From: Clostridia bacterium
GTDB taxonomy: Bacteria > Bacillota > Clostridia > Oscillospirales > CAG-272
Direction of reading: 5' to 3'
NCBI GenBank assembly: GCA_017504405.1
Contig: JAFVRG010000002.1
Location: 62,001-126,000 of the forward strand
DNA: 64,000 nucleotides
The notes under the pieces: model-generated
Database searches by the model: none
What the model was told of the DNA's origin: nothing
Seen by the model: only the letters and a program-made list of their open reading frames with translations
In this document: one piece after another, positions 17,030 to 25,411 of the stretch
Numbering within the stretch: position 1 is the first letter of the stretch
Layout: the number at the start of each line of letters is the position of its first letter
Made by a program: the position numbers and the translations under genes

Positions 17030-19660
17030 ATGAGCAAGAAGTATGTTTATCTCTTTGACGAAGGCAACGCATCCATGCGTGAGCTTCTCGGAGGAAAAGG
17101 TGCAAACCTTGCAGAAATGACCAACATTGGTCTGCCCGTTCCCTACGGCTTCACTATCACAACTGAGGCTTGTACCCAGTACTATGAGGACGGCAAGAAA
17201 ATCAACGATGAAATAATGGCACAGATTGAGGAGTACATCGTTAAGCTCGAGGAAAAGAGCGGAATGAAGTTCGGCGACAGCGAGAACCCTCTCCTTGTAT
17301 CTGTACGTTCGGGCGCACGTGCATCGATGCCCGGTATGATGGACACCATACTTAACCTCGGTCTTAACGAGGAGGTTGTTGACGTAATGGCGAAGAAGTC
17401 CAACAATCCCCGTTGGGCTTGGGACTGCTACAGAAGATTTATTCAGATGTATTCCGACGTCGTTATGGAGGTTGGAAAGAAGTACTTTGAGGAACTCATC
17501 GATGAGATGAAGGAGAAGAAGGGCGTAACTCAGGATATCGAGCTTACCGCCGACGACCTCAAGGAGCTCGCAGGTCAGTTCAAGGCTGAGTATAAGGCTA
17601 AGATTGGCGCTGACTTCCCCTCAGATCCCAAGGAGCAGCTCATGGGAGCTGTTAAGGCAGTATTCCGTTCATGGGACAACCCCCGTGCAAACGTATATCG
17701 CCGTGACAACGATATTCCCTATTCTTGGGGTACCGCTGTAAACGTACAGATGATGGCATTCGGTAACATGGGTGACAACTGCGGAACAGGCGTTGCATTT
17801 ACCCGTGATCCCGCAACCGGTGAGAAGAAGCTCATGGGTGAGTTCCTCGTAAACGCACAGGGCGAGGACGTTGTTGCAGGTGTTCGTACACCTATGAAGA
17901 TTCAGGAGATGGAGGACAAGTTCCCTGCTGCGTTTGCGCAGTTTAAGGAGGTTTGCCAGATTCTTGAAAACCACTACCACGATATGCAGGATATGGAGTT
18001 CACCATTCAGAATGAGAAGCTCTATATGCTCCAGACCCGTAACGGTAAGAGAACCGCTCAGGCTGCTCTTAAGATCGCATGCGACCTCGTTGACGAGGGT
18101 ATGAAGACCGAGCAGGAAGCAGTTCTTATGATAGACCCCAGAAACCTCGACACCCTTCTCCATCCTCAGTTCGATGCGAAGGCACTCAAGGCTGCAACTC
18201 CTATCGGTAAGGGCCTTGGCGCTTCTCCCGGAGCTGCTTGCGGTAAGATTGTATTCACCGCTGACGATGCAGAGGCTTGGAAGGCAAGAGGCGAGAAGGT
18301 AGTTCTCGTAAGACTTGAGACCTCTCCCGAGGATATCACGGGTATGAAGGCATCTCAGGGTATACTCACCGTTCGTGGCGGTATGACCTCTCACGCAGCA
18401 GTTGTTGCTCGTGGAATGGGTACCTGCTGCGTATCAGGCTGCGGCGAGATAAAGATGGACGAGGCAAACAAGAAGTTTGAGCTCGGCGGTAAGACCTTTG
18501 TTGAGGGCGATTTCATCTCCATCGACGGTTCTACCGGTAACATCTACGACGGTGTAATTCCTACCGTTGACGCATCTATCGCAGGCGAGTTCGGCAGAAT
18601 CATGGCTTGGGCTGACAAGTACAGAACGCTCAAGGTTCGTACCAATGCTGATACTCCTAAGGATGCAAAGAAGGCTCGTGAGCTTGGCGCTGAGGGTATC
18701 GGTCTTTGCCGTACCGAGCACATGTTCTTCGAGGCTGACAGAATTGCTGCATTCCGTGAAATGATTTGCTCCGATACCGTTGAGGAGAGAGAGGCTGCAC
18801 TTGCGAAGATTCTTCCTATGCAGCAGGCAGATTTCGAGGCTCTCTACGAGGCACTCGAGGGTCACCCCGTTTGCATCCGTTTCCTCGATCCCCCGCTCCA
18901 CGAGTTCGTTCCTACCGAGGAGGCTGATATCGCAGCTCTTGCAAAGGCTCAGGGTAAGAGCGTTGAGGACATCAAGGCTATAATCGACTCCCTCCATGAG
19001 TTCAACCCCATGATGGGTCACAGAGGATGCCGTCTTGCAGTAACCTACCCCGAGATTGCTAAGATGCAGACCGCAGCAGTTATCCGTGCTGCTATAAACG
19101 TTAAGAAGGCTCATCCCGACTGGGCTAACAAGCCTGAGATAATGATACCTCTCGTAGGCGAGCTCAAGGAGCTTAAGTACGTTAAGAAGGTAGTTGTTGA
19201 GACCGCTGATGCAGAGATTGCAAAGGCAGGCGTTGAGCTCGATTACGAGGTTGGTACTATGATAGAGATTCCCCGTGCATGTCTGTCCGCTGACGACATT
19301 GCAAAAGAGGCTGACTTCTTCTGCTTCGGTACTAACGACCTGACCCAGATGACCTACGGCTTCAGCCGTGACGACGCAGGTAAATTCCTTGAGGCTTACT
19401 ATGATGCAAAGATATTCGAGAACGATCCCTTCGCACGTCTTGACCAGGCTGGCGTTGGTAAGCTCATGAAGATGGCAATCACTCTCGGCAGACCCGCTAA
19501 TCCCAACCTCCACGTTGGTATCTGCGGTGAGCACGGCGGCGATCCCACATCTGTTGAGTTCTGCCACGAGATAGGACTTGATTACGTTTCCTGCTCGCCC
19601 TTCCGTGTGCCCATCGCACGCCTTGCGGCAGCTCAGGCAGCAATCAAGAGCGCAAAGTAA
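17030..19660 (+). CDS. ppdK: Pyruvate, phosphate dikinase
   Basis: Interconverts pyruvate, ATP and phosphate with phosphoenolpyruvate, AMP and pyrophosphate, a central glycolytic or gluconeogenic step in anaerobic Clostridia. All 876 residues are present: N-terminal ATP-grasp domain (GGKGANLAEM, SVRSGARASMPGMMDTILNLG), the swivelling phosphohistidine domain with GGMTSHAAVVARGMG (His near residue 454) and the PEP/pyruvate TIM barrel (FGTNDLTQMTYG, HVGICGEHGGDP). A perfect AGGAGG site precedes the ATG. Codon use is strongly biased and unlike its neighbours (GCT, AAG, GTT), as expected for a very highly expressed gene. It is a single-gene unit with promoter and terminators. Confidence 0.99.
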   Translation: MSKKYVYLFDEGNASMRELLGGKGANLAEMTNIGLPVPYGFTITTEACTQYYEDGKKINDEIMAQIEEYIVKLEEKSGMKFGDSENPLLVSVRSGARASMPGMMDTILNLGLNEEVVDVMAKKSNNPRWAWDCYRRFIQMYSDVVMEVGKKYFEELIDEMKEKKGVTQDIELTADDLKELAGQFKAEYKAKIGADFPSDPKEQLMGAVKAVFRSWDNPRANVYRRDNDIPYSWGTAVNVQMMAFGNMGDNCGTGVAFTRDPATGEKKLMGEFLVNAQGEDVVAGVRTPMKIQEMEDKFPAAFAQFKEVCQILENHYHDMQDMEFTIQNEKLYMLQTRNGKRTAQAALKIACDLVDEGMKTEQEAVLMIDPRNLDTLLHPQFDAKALKAATPIGKGLGASPGAACGKIVFTADDAEAWKARGEKVVLVRLETSPEDITGMKASQGILTVRGGMTSHAAVVARGMGTCCVSGCGEIKMDEANKKFELGGKTFVEGDFISIDGSTGNIYDGVIPTVDASIAGEFGRIMAWADKYRTLKVRTNADTPKDAKKARELGAEGIGLCRTEHMFFEADRIAAFREMICSDTVEEREAALAKILPMQQADFEALYEALEGHPVCIRFLDPPLHEFVPTEEADIAALAKAQGKSVEDIKAIIDSLHEFNPMMGHRGCRLAVTYPEIAKMQTAAVIRAAINVKKAHPDWANKPEIMIPLVGELKELKYVKKVVVETADAEIAKAGVELDYEVGTMIEIPRACLSADDIAKEADFFCFGTNDLTQMTYGFSRDDAGKFLEAYYDAKIFENDPFARLDQAGVGKLMKMAITLGRPANPNLHVGICGEHGGDPTSVEFCHEIGLDYVSCSPFRVPIARLAAAQAAIKSAK

Positions 19661-19688
19661 TATAATTCGCCCAAGGGCGAAAAACAGA

Positions 19689-19717
19689 GCACCTCTGCAA
19701 ACCGCAGAGGTGCTTTT
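19689..19717 (+). terminator. Terminator after ppdK
   Basis: GCACCTCTGC / GCAGAGGTGC perfect 10-bp stem, 5-base loop, followed by TTTTAT. Confidence 0.9.
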
Positions 19718-19723
19718 ATATTC

Positions 19724-19754
19724 AAAAAGGCACTCACGAGGAGTGCCCTTTTTG
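19724..19754. terminator. Second hairpin terminator
   Basis: GGCACTC / GAGTGCC stem with 5-base loop flanked by A5 and T5 runs, 7 bases after the first terminator. Confidence 0.75.
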
Positions 19755-19771
19755 TTTTGGTGAGCCAATTT

Positions 19772-19806
19772 GAGCGTAAAACGAACAATTTTTACGCTCT
19801 TTTTTA
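19772..19806. terminator. Third hairpin, near the boundary of restriction-modification cassette 1
   Basis: GAGCGTAAA / TTTACGCTC stem, 10-base loop, followed by a T6 run on the plus strand. The sequence beyond it turns AT-rich. Confidence 0.65.
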
Positions 19807-19897
19807 TTTATTATATAATAAAGGGCAGGACATTTAGCCCCACCCTATAAATTTTGCTATTAAAGTTTACAATTCCCGCCCGAAGCGTAAAATATAA

Positions 19898-20878
19898 TTA
19901 GACTATACCAAACTTAGCACACAAATATGCTGTTAATACAGAAGCTCCTACCTCTTTCGTAAATTCGAACAATGATTTTATAGCTCGTCTTAATAAATTC
20001 GGTTTTTTATTTTTTTCTAAAACATCTTGAACCAATTCCGCAAGTTCTTCTTTTTGTTCTTTAGACAAGTTTTCTTTATTTGCCATTTCAGAAAACTCTT
20101 TCATTGCTTCGTCGATATATTCTATTGAAAAATTTTGAGTTGATTCCTTAGTTCCTATTTGAATTTGAGCGTTTGAAATGTTTGCCCCTTGAAAATTGCC
20201 TGTAGGTCCATAATAATTATTTATTGTACCTCTATTATATTTCTCCACTCGACTTTTCATTTCATCATAACTTTTTGCGCTTTGTGTTAGTCTTGCACCG
20301 CAAACATAACTACCACCGCTAAGATATTCTACGCCTTTTTTGCTGTCTAAATAACCCAACCTTATTAAGTTTTCTATAGCGGAAGCAGGGTAGCTGTTAG
20401 GAACTGTAAAACACGGAACATTTACAAACTTTTCATTGCTTAATAATTCTTTTAATATTTTTTCACTTTCTTCATCAAGATAATTAAAACTCATATTACC
20501 TCCATTTGCCAAAATCAAATATTGAGTTTTCCTTTCGAAATAACTTCTTCCCTTTTGCTCAATCCTACCATATAAAGGCAAGTTATCTCCCCAATGAAGA
20601 GTAATAAGACCATTGCTTACTAACTCGTGTATTAAAGCTCGAAGTTTTTCTTGTTCTCTATAACTAATTTCATTTCCATTTGAATCGAAAAACTTACGAG
20701 TTAATTCATTAGGAAAGTTCTCATCCTTTAAAATCTCCATTAACAATTGTTCGCTTTCGGAGTCCAACAACTCAAATTGACTTCTTGCTATTCGCATTTT
20801 CTCTTTTTCGATTTCCTCAACAAGTTCTTGTTCAATAGCCTTTATTAGCTTTTTAAATTTTTTATCTATTGATTGCAT
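19898..20878 (-). CDS. Uncharacterised protein with two tandem winged-helix-like repeats, last gene of restriction-modification cassette 1
   Basis: A 326-residue protein I cannot assign to a named family. A coiled N terminus (1-35) is followed by two similar blocks: residues about 38-117 (LDSESEQLLMEILKDENF ... IHELVSNGLI ... GRIEQKGRSYFERK) and 133-208 (LDEESEKILKELLSNEKF ... IENLIRLGYL ... ARLTQSAKSYDEMK). Each looks like a winged helix with a C-terminal wing. Then comes NYYGPTGNFQGANI and NAQIQIGTKES (residues 221-246), a Gly/Asn/Gln pattern I have seen in uncharacterised phage-defence-type proteins, a charged helical segment and a hydrophobic end (GASVLTAYLCAKFGIV). It starts one base after the HNH endonuclease stop, so it belongs to the cassette. 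An accessory or backup defence role is inference only. Confidence 0.8.
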   Translation of the reverse strand: MQSIDKKFKKLIKAIEQELVEEIEKEKMRIARSQFELLDSESEQLLMEILKDENFPNELTRKFFDSNGNEISYREQEKLRALIHELVSNGLITLHWGDNLPLYGRIEQKGRSYFERKTQYLILANGGNMSFNYLDEESEKILKELLSNEKFVNVPCFTVPNSYPASAIENLIRLGYLDSKKGVEYLSGGSYVCGARLTQSAKSYDEMKSRVEKYNRGTINNYYGPTGNFQGANISNAQIQIGTKESTQNFSIEYIDEAMKEFSEMANKENLSKEQKEELAELVQDVLEKNKKPNLLRRAIKSLFEFTKEVGASVLTAYLCAKFGIV

Positions 20879-20879
20879 A

Positions 20880-22127
20880 TTATCCTACGTATTCTAATTC
20901 AATTTTTGCTTTAATTCCGTCGTAATCATACGTTTCAACATCCATAAACGTTGTTTCATCAAAGCCAATACGAAGCACGTATTTGAAGTCATTAAAATCA
21001 TAGATTTTTTCTTCGCCGTGTTCAATATTTTCTCTAATAACATCGGTTTTAACAATCAAACAATCGTGCTGATAATTTTTATCAATAATGGTTGTTTTAC
21101 CATTCGGATGTGCGTGATTAAAATGTTGTGTAGGTGTTAGCGCAATAAGATTTTCTAAATACGCGGATATTTCAGGAAATTCGTTGGCGGGGAAAATATG
21201 ATGTATGTTTGTAGCCTTTTCAGTATCACCAAGCATTTCACTTAAACCACCACGATATATATCATTGTATTTCCTCAAACGTTGTTTTGCTTTTGCTGAC
21301 ATATACGCATAATATGCTTCGTTAATTTTAATCTTCTTTTTAAGAACATATTCTTTTCGAGATATTGTTTTAGGTTTTTCTGCATAAATATCTCTGAAAT
21401 TATCCCTATTATACATTAACATATCATATGTAATTGCGTGCTTAGATATATGCCCACGCTCTGTTCCGAATGTGTGTTTACTAAAAGCTAAAGGATTTAT
21501 TATTTTTATAAAAATACGTCTACACTCAACTACACCTGCCTCTTTATTTAAGCCGTCAATAGATGTTTTGTTTCCAATATTTGTATTTTCAATAGTAAAT
21601 CTACAAAATTGCTCTTTAACAATTTCATAAGTGTTTTTATTTGGTGATTGAAAAAACTCATCAAAATATTTAATTAATGCTGAATCTTCTAAAACTTTTT
21701 CCACATACTTGATTATAAATGTGAGGGCATTTCTTTCACGTAATGCTACATAAGAAAGAAGTTCACGGTTCTTTACTGTATATTGATTTTCTCTACATAA
21801 TTTAGTTTCTTCTAAAATCCCTGCATAAGCAAGCATTTTCATAGGCTGTTGAAAGAATTTATCATATTCGTTTTCTGCAGATGAATCATCAACGTCGACC
21901 TTTCTAAAAATCGCTTGAACGTTTTCCATTGCATATTTTGAAAACCATATATCACGAGATGTAAAAACCTTTTCAACTCCCTTTTCAGTTATATAATTTT
22001 CAATACAATCTGCAATGATACACACTACATCGGGCGTGCATTTTTGGTCTATCCAACGTGCATTATGGGTTAAACGTATATCGTAATTTTTAGAATTCAA
22101 AAATTCATTTAATTGTATTTCAGTCAT
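20880..22127 (-). CDS. HNH-family restriction endonuclease of cassette 1
   Basis: A 415-residue protein whose C-terminal third carries an HNH (beta-beta-alpha metal) nuclease motif: NIHHIFPANEFPEI (His309-His310), then YLENLIALTPTQHFNHAHP (Asn326, His335, His340). The first 300 residues have no motif I recognise and may hold the DNA-recognition domain. It lies two bases downstream of the N6-adenine methyltransferase and one base before the winged-helix protein, the position expected of the endonuclease. One C5 and one N6 methyltransferase with an HNH nuclease is the composition known for the type IIS system HphI, so an asymmetric target is plausible. Specificity cannot be read. Confidence 0.8.
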   Translation of the reverse strand: MTEIQLNEFLNSKNYDIRLTHNARWIDQKCTPDVVCIIADCIENYITEKGVEKVFTSRDIWFSKYAMENVQAIFRKVDVDDSSAENEYDKFFQQPMKMLAYAGILEETKLCRENQYTVKNRELLSYVALRERNALTFIIKYVEKVLEDSALIKYFDEFFQSPNKNTYEIVKEQFCRFTIENTNIGNKTSIDGLNKEAGVVECRRIFIKIINPLAFSKHTFGTERGHISKHAITYDMLMYNRDNFRDIYAEKPKTISRKEYVLKKKIKINEAYYAYMSAKAKQRLRKYNDIYRGGLSEMLGDTEKATNIHHIFPANEFPEISAYLENLIALTPTQHFNHAHPNGKTTIIDKNYQHDCLIVKTDVIRENIEHGEEKIYDFNDFKYVLRIGFDETTFMDVETYDYDGIKAKIELEYVG

Positions 22128-22129
22128 TT

Positions 22130-23449
22130 TTATCTCCTTATACCGAAAAAGCAGACGGAATTATTATCAATGTTTAAAGAACGTGTTCCATAGTTTCGAG
22201 CAATTCGGTAATATTCGGTAAATTCTTTCGTAGAAAATAATCCTAAATCTTTTTCCGTAATAACATATTCTTTGTTTTTTAACGTTAATAGAGCAACCGA
22301 GCCATTTGTTATGGTGTTTTTAGGTAAGAAGCAGGCTCTTGGAGAATAAGAAAGATTAGGAACAAGAACAACATTTTCAGCGTTTAAAAACCTTGAAACG
22401 TGCAAATTGGAAATATCGTCCACATAGCAATCATATCCGTCAATATCTATAACCTTATTAGAGCCTATATTTCGAGATTTCAGCACTCTATATTTGCCTT
22501 TACTTGAAACCATAGGGTTAACAATTTGTCTATCTCTAAAAGCCTCAAAAACACCTAAAGTTAGCGAATCAGCAAATTCGTCAAACTTTTTATTTCTATA
22601 CAATAGCCAAACAGGATATTTATTATCGGTAACATAAGCTTGTTTTTGAAGAATATCAATGCTTTGAGTTAGAGAAACAATATGAGTGGCATCAATTTTT
22701 TTTGTTTCTGTAACAATAATATTTACCGTTTCGATTTTGACGCCTTTAAATCCAAATTCGCCAAAATCTAATATTGAAGAAATGTGATTTTTGTTAAGCT
22801 TTTCTCTTATCTCCACATACTCAGGCGCGTTCAATATACTTTTAGGAACAACCAAAGAAACCCAATATCCGTCGTGCATTGCTTTTTCTAAAAACAACAC
22901 AAAAAGATTAGAACTTTTTGTAATTGAACTGTTCTTCTTGTATTCACACAAAAGGGAATCATTCTTTATTTTTGAATATGGAGGATTCCCTATAACGAGG
23001 TCAAATTTTCTGCCGGATACCAAAAATTTCAAATAGTCATCGTGAATATACATAATTGCTATATTAGGATATTTTTCGCGGTAGTATGTTTCAAATATAA
23101 GCTCAGCAATTCTTAATTCATTCTCGTCAATATCCACCAAGTACAATTCTAAAACTCTCTTGTTCTTGTATCGTTCAGCAATAAAGGGTATAAAATTGCC
23201 TGTGCCAACGGAGGGTTCTAGAATTCTAATGTGGTCCAATTCTTCAAAATCAGGCAGTTCTTTCATAATGTGTTGGCATATTGTTGTGTCAGTGTAAAAG
23301 GCAGCGGTAGTATCGCGGTTGGGGTTAAGATATTCTGCGGCCTGATATACTAAATTTACGGGCAATTCATCACCTTTTGCTTGAATTGAACCGGCCAAGT
23401 CTTGTAGAGTGTTGATGCTATACTTGCTTAAAAATTCTTGTAAAATCAT
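22130..23449 (-). CDS. N6-adenine DNA methyltransferase of cassette 1
   Basis: A 439-residue gamma-type amino-methyltransferase. Motif I is EPSVGTGNF (residues 78-86), the acidic motif II is YLVDIDENEL, and catalytic motif IV is GNPPYSKI (NPPY at 155-158). The C-terminal half is the likely target-recognition region. Its start overlaps the C5 methyltransferase stop by four bases (ATGA) and its stop is two bases before the endonuclease. Two methyltransferases of different chemistry imply that the two strands of an asymmetric site are modified differently. Confidence 0.93.
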   Translation of the reverse strand: MILQEFLSKYSINTLQDLAGSIQAKGDELPVNLVYQAAEYLNPNRDTTAAFYTDTTICQHIMKELPDFEELDHIRILEPSVGTGNFIPFIAERYKNKRVLELYLVDIDENELRIAELIFETYYREKYPNIAIMYIHDDYLKFLVSGRKFDLVIGNPPYSKIKNDSLLCEYKKNSSITKSSNLFVLFLEKAMHDGYWVSLVVPKSILNAPEYVEIREKLNKNHISSILDFGEFGFKGVKIETVNIIVTETKKIDATHIVSLTQSIDILQKQAYVTDNKYPVWLLYRNKKFDEFADSLTLGVFEAFRDRQIVNPMVSSKGKYRVLKSRNIGSNKVIDIDGYDCYVDDISNLHVSRFLNAENVVLVPNLSYSPRACFLPKNTITNGSVALLTLKNKEYVITEKDLGLFSTKEFTEYYRIARNYGTRSLNIDNNSVCFFGIRR

Positions 23450-24606
23450 TTTGTTTCAACTCTTTTTATATTTTCGGCAATTTGCCTAAAAATTTCTGTT
23501 GGTACAGCTTCTCCGACGGATTGTCTAATGTTAATATCATTTTGGGATAAATATTTTTGTTTATCTTCTAGTGATAATGCATTTAATTGCTCCAAAGAAT
23601 GGTGAGTCCACTTGAATGATTCAGGAATAGTCATCATTCGCATTATTTCGCGGATGCTGAAAACTCTATCATCGACAGGATGAACTGTATTTTGACTCGC
23701 CAAAATATCATTTCTCGTATGTACGCAGGGAGCAACTTTGTCCCAATATTGCCTTGTGTATTTGTCCGCATTTCCATTTTTGGTATAAACAATCTGTCCG
23801 TTTTTGTAATAGTGAGGAAGCCTTGATTTGTCATCATTATCAAATGCCCCTTGGCCTTCTTTCAGTAATTCAATCCATTTTCGCATTTCAATAGAATAGC
23901 ATCTAAAATAATGGAAAATATCAGATGAAGAAATTTCGCCCATTTTTTCAAGAGCAGGCAGATCGCCTATAACATCACGCAAGGTTTTTTCTTCTCTGAA
24001 TGAGGGATAGAGGTTTTTTGGCGAAGCGTCAATATCTTTTCTAACACCGATCACAAGAGTTCTAGTCCGGCTCGAATTGGAACCATAGTTCTTGAAATTT
24101 AAAACTTTATATTCGATATTGTATATTTCGCTTAAGTTTTCTTCGATAGCGTTTTTGATTTTTTTATCTTTTCCGTCAGAGTCCGTACAAATTGTATTTA
24201 AGAACGCCTTTACATTTTCGAGAATGAAGAAACGAGGCTTAATTTCTTTAATCAATTCTAAAGAAGCGACAACCAAAGAATTGCGTTTGCTTTCGTCGCC
24301 TTTTTTGTGATTAGCAACGGACATTCCTTGACAAGGTGGAGTTGCGATTAAAACCGTTAATTCGTTGATGTTTTCTTTTTCTTTCCATAAATCAATTTGT
24401 TTTAGAATTGTTTGTTTTGTTTCGTCGCGAAGAATATCGCCTAAAACATAGCCACTATCATATTTACATTTGTCGTTGCATTTTTGAATTTCTAAACGTC
24501 TTGCTATGAGCTCATTGGTGGCCACGCAATTGAAATTTTCCATTTTAAAACCATAACATCCTACACCTGCGCTACTAAAAAGAGAAATATATGTCAATTT
24601 TTCCAT
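23446..24606 (-). CDS. C5-cytosine DNA methyltransferase of cassette 1
   Basis: A 386-residue DNA cytosine methyltransferase. Motif I YISLFSSAGVGCYGF, motif IV ATPPCQGMS with catalytic Cys92, motif VI ILENVKAF, motif VIII around SSRTRTLVIGV, and motifs IX-X at the C terminus (NADKYTRQYWDK, SVGEAVPTEIF) are all present. The stretch between VIII and IX is the target-recognition domain. It starts right after the controller gene's stop and overlaps the following methyltransferase by four bases. AT-rich base composition contrasts with host genes. Confidence 0.95.
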   Translation of the reverse strand: MEKLTYISLFSSAGVGCYGFKMENFNCVATNELIARRLEIQKCNDKCKYDSGYVLGDILRDETKQTILKQIDLWKEKENINELTVLIATPPCQGMSVANHKKGDESKRNSLVVASLELIKEIKPRFFILENVKAFLNTICTDSDGKDKKIKNAIEENLSEIYNIEYKVLNFKNYGSNSSRTRTLVIGVRKDIDASPKNLYPSFREEKTLRDVIGDLPALEKMGEISSSDIFHYFRCYSIEMRKWIELLKEGQGAFDNDDKSRLPHYYKNGQIVYTKNGNADKYTRQYWDKVAPCVHTRNDILASQNTVHPVDDRVFSIREIMRMMTIPESFKWTHHSLEQLNALSLEDKQKYLSQNDINIRQSVGEAVPTEIFRQIAENIKRVETK

Positions 24607-24819
24607 TTATTCTCCCTCCTCTGAAATCACATCAATAATATCAGCAATATTACAAGAAAGTACTGCACAAATTTTAAGCATTACATCCATACTAACAGGT
24701 TTGTTTTTTCCTAATTTAGCAAGAGTTGCTGTGCCTATATCTGCCTTTAATCTTAAATCTGTTTTAGTCATGTTTTTGTCTATAAGCAATTTCCAAAGCT
24801 TATTGTAGTTGACTGCCAT
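24607..24819 (-). CDS. XRE-family controller protein of cassette 1
   Basis: A 70-residue helix-turn-helix protein (MAVNYNKLWKLLIDKNMTKT ... LRLKADIGTATLAKLGK ... ICAVLSCNIADIIDV) of the Cro/C1 type that acts as C-protein in restriction-modification systems. The ATG at 24819 follows GGGAGAG; the open frame upstream is inside the promoter and is ignored. It is first in the operon, directly behind a consensus promoter with a palindromic GTTAAAAC at the start of transcription, fitting autoregulation. It is clearly homologous to the controller at 40854-41060 in the tRNA-Arg island. Confidence 0.9.
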   Translation of the reverse strand: MAVNYNKLWKLLIDKNMTKTDLRLKADIGTATLAKLGKNKPVSMDVMLKICAVLSCNIADIIDVISEEGE

Positions 24820-24843
24820 TTTCAACTCTCCCGTGAATAATAT

Positions 24844-24882
24844 GTTAAAACTAATTATATCACAAGTAAAAGAAAAATTCAA
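24844..24882 (-). promoter_or_regulatory. Promoter and candidate operator of cassette 1
   Basis: On the minus strand TTGAAT (24877-24882), 17-base spacer, TATAAT (24854-24859), then GTTTTAAC (24844-24851) two bases downstream. The same octamer, inverted, sits at the same place in the promoter of the second controller gene. Confidence 0.85.
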
Positions 24883-25042
24883 TTAAAATATTCACATTTC
24901 GAAATATTTTGTTCCATTTTAAAAATTTTCTATTCAATACTTTGATTTTTAAGCACAGAAAGTTAAATTAAATCAAATGGTATATCACTATATGATTTTA
25001 TAGCGGGAGTTTGTCTTAGTGCAAGTCAATACATATAGAAAA
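24883..25042. other. AT-rich spacer, no feature seen
   Basis: The stretch between the controller promoter and the tRNA terminator contains no convincing frame, hairpin or repeat. It is part of the AT-rich cassette 1 flank and may include its boundary. Confidence 0.5.
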
Positions 25043-25067
25043 ACAGACGGATGTCGAATCCGTCTGT
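25043..25067 (-). terminator. Terminator downstream of the tRNA genes
   Basis: ACAGACGGAT / ATCCGTCTGT, perfect 10-bp stem with a 5-base loop; a T5 run follows on the minus strand. Confidence 0.85.
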
Positions 25068-25074
25068 CTTTTGT

Positions 25075-25185
25075 ACGGGAATCTGCTCCGCCTTGCAAGG
25101 TCTCCACAGGAGACGGCGGAGCAGTGGCTCGAACCCATGTTACAGCCGTGAAAGGGCTGTGTCTTGACCGCTTGACCAACGGGCC
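25075..25185 (-). pseudogene. Broken tRNA-Glu(TTC) with a hairpin inserted in the T-loop
   Basis: From 25185 the minus strand reads a good tRNA-Glu: acceptor 5' strand GGCCCGT, D-arm GTCAAGCGGTCAAGAC, anticodon arm CAGCC-CTTTCAC-GGCTG (anticodon TTC) and T-stem 5' strand ATGGG followed by TTCGA. The matching T-stem 3' strand CCCGT appears only at 25075-25079, so the T-loop is 54 bases instead of 7. The extra bases form a strong nested hairpin at 25085-25122. After CCCGT the acceptor 3' strand reads ACAAAAG instead of ACGGGTC, and no CCA follows. The gene is therefore very unlikely to give a functional tRNA-Glu. Confidence 0.75.
25085..25122. repeat. Nested palindromic hairpin inside the tRNA-Glu remnant
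   Basis: GCTCCGCC (25085-25092) pairs with GGCGGAGC (25115-25122); inside it GTCTCC (25100-25105) pairs with GGAGAC (25109-25114). The bases TTGCAAG between the two left arms are unpaired. Two further outer pairs extend the stem to 10 bp. Confidence 0.8.
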
Positions 25186-25191
25186 TAAAAA

Positions 25192-25211
25192 CACTCCCGA
25201 GGTCGGGAGTG
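25192..25211 (-). terminator. Hairpin between tRNA-Met and tRNA-Glu
   Basis: CACTCCCGA / TCGGGAGTG perfect 9-bp stem with a 2-base loop; on the minus strand it is followed by TTTTTA and then directly by the first base of tRNA-Glu. It looks like a terminator for tRNA-Met, leaving tRNA-Glu without a visible promoter. Confidence 0.75.
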
Positions 25212-25288
25212 TGGTAGCGGAAGTCGGATTTGAACCAACGACCTGCCGGGTATGAACCGGACGCTCTAGCCAGCTGAGCTATTCCGCC
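25212..25288 (-). tRNA. tRNA-Met(CAT), elongator type
   Basis: 77 bases including encoded CCA. Acceptor GGCGGAA / TTCCGCT, D-arm AGCTCAGCTGGCTAGAGC, anticodon arm CCGG-TTCATAC-CCGG with anticodon CAT, T-arm with GGTTCAAATCC. The paired first base and overall sequence match elongator tRNA-Met rather than the initiator. Confidence 0.95.
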
Positions 25289-25344
25289 ATTGTTGCTTGT
25301 TCACACAAGCGCCTATACATTATATCATGTAGCTTTCGTTATAC

Positions 25345-25374
25345 AAAAAAGCGAGCCTTTGAGGCTCGCTTTTC
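25345..25374. terminator. Bidirectional terminator
   Basis: AAAAGCGAGCC / GGCTCGCTTTT stem with 5-base loop. It lies 40 bases downstream (minus strand) of the orphan coding remnant ending at 25412 and may be its terminator. Confidence 0.8.
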
Positions 25375-25411
25375 GTTTGACTGTTGTTTTGCTCAAATTA
25401 AACGGTTTGAA

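Noticed and set aside
18434..19768. 444-residue open frame on the minus strand opposite ppdK
   Set aside because: It mirrors ppdK, a strongly codon-biased gene, has a Cys/Leu/Ser-rich translation with no recognisable domain, and no ribosome binding site. It is a shadow.
19772..25185. Cassette 1 as an island integrated in tRNA-Glu
   Set aside because: The broken tRNA-Glu lies at one flank, but I found no matching tRNA 3' half or direct repeat near 19.7-19.9 kb, so the attachment model that works for tRNA-Arg is not supported here.
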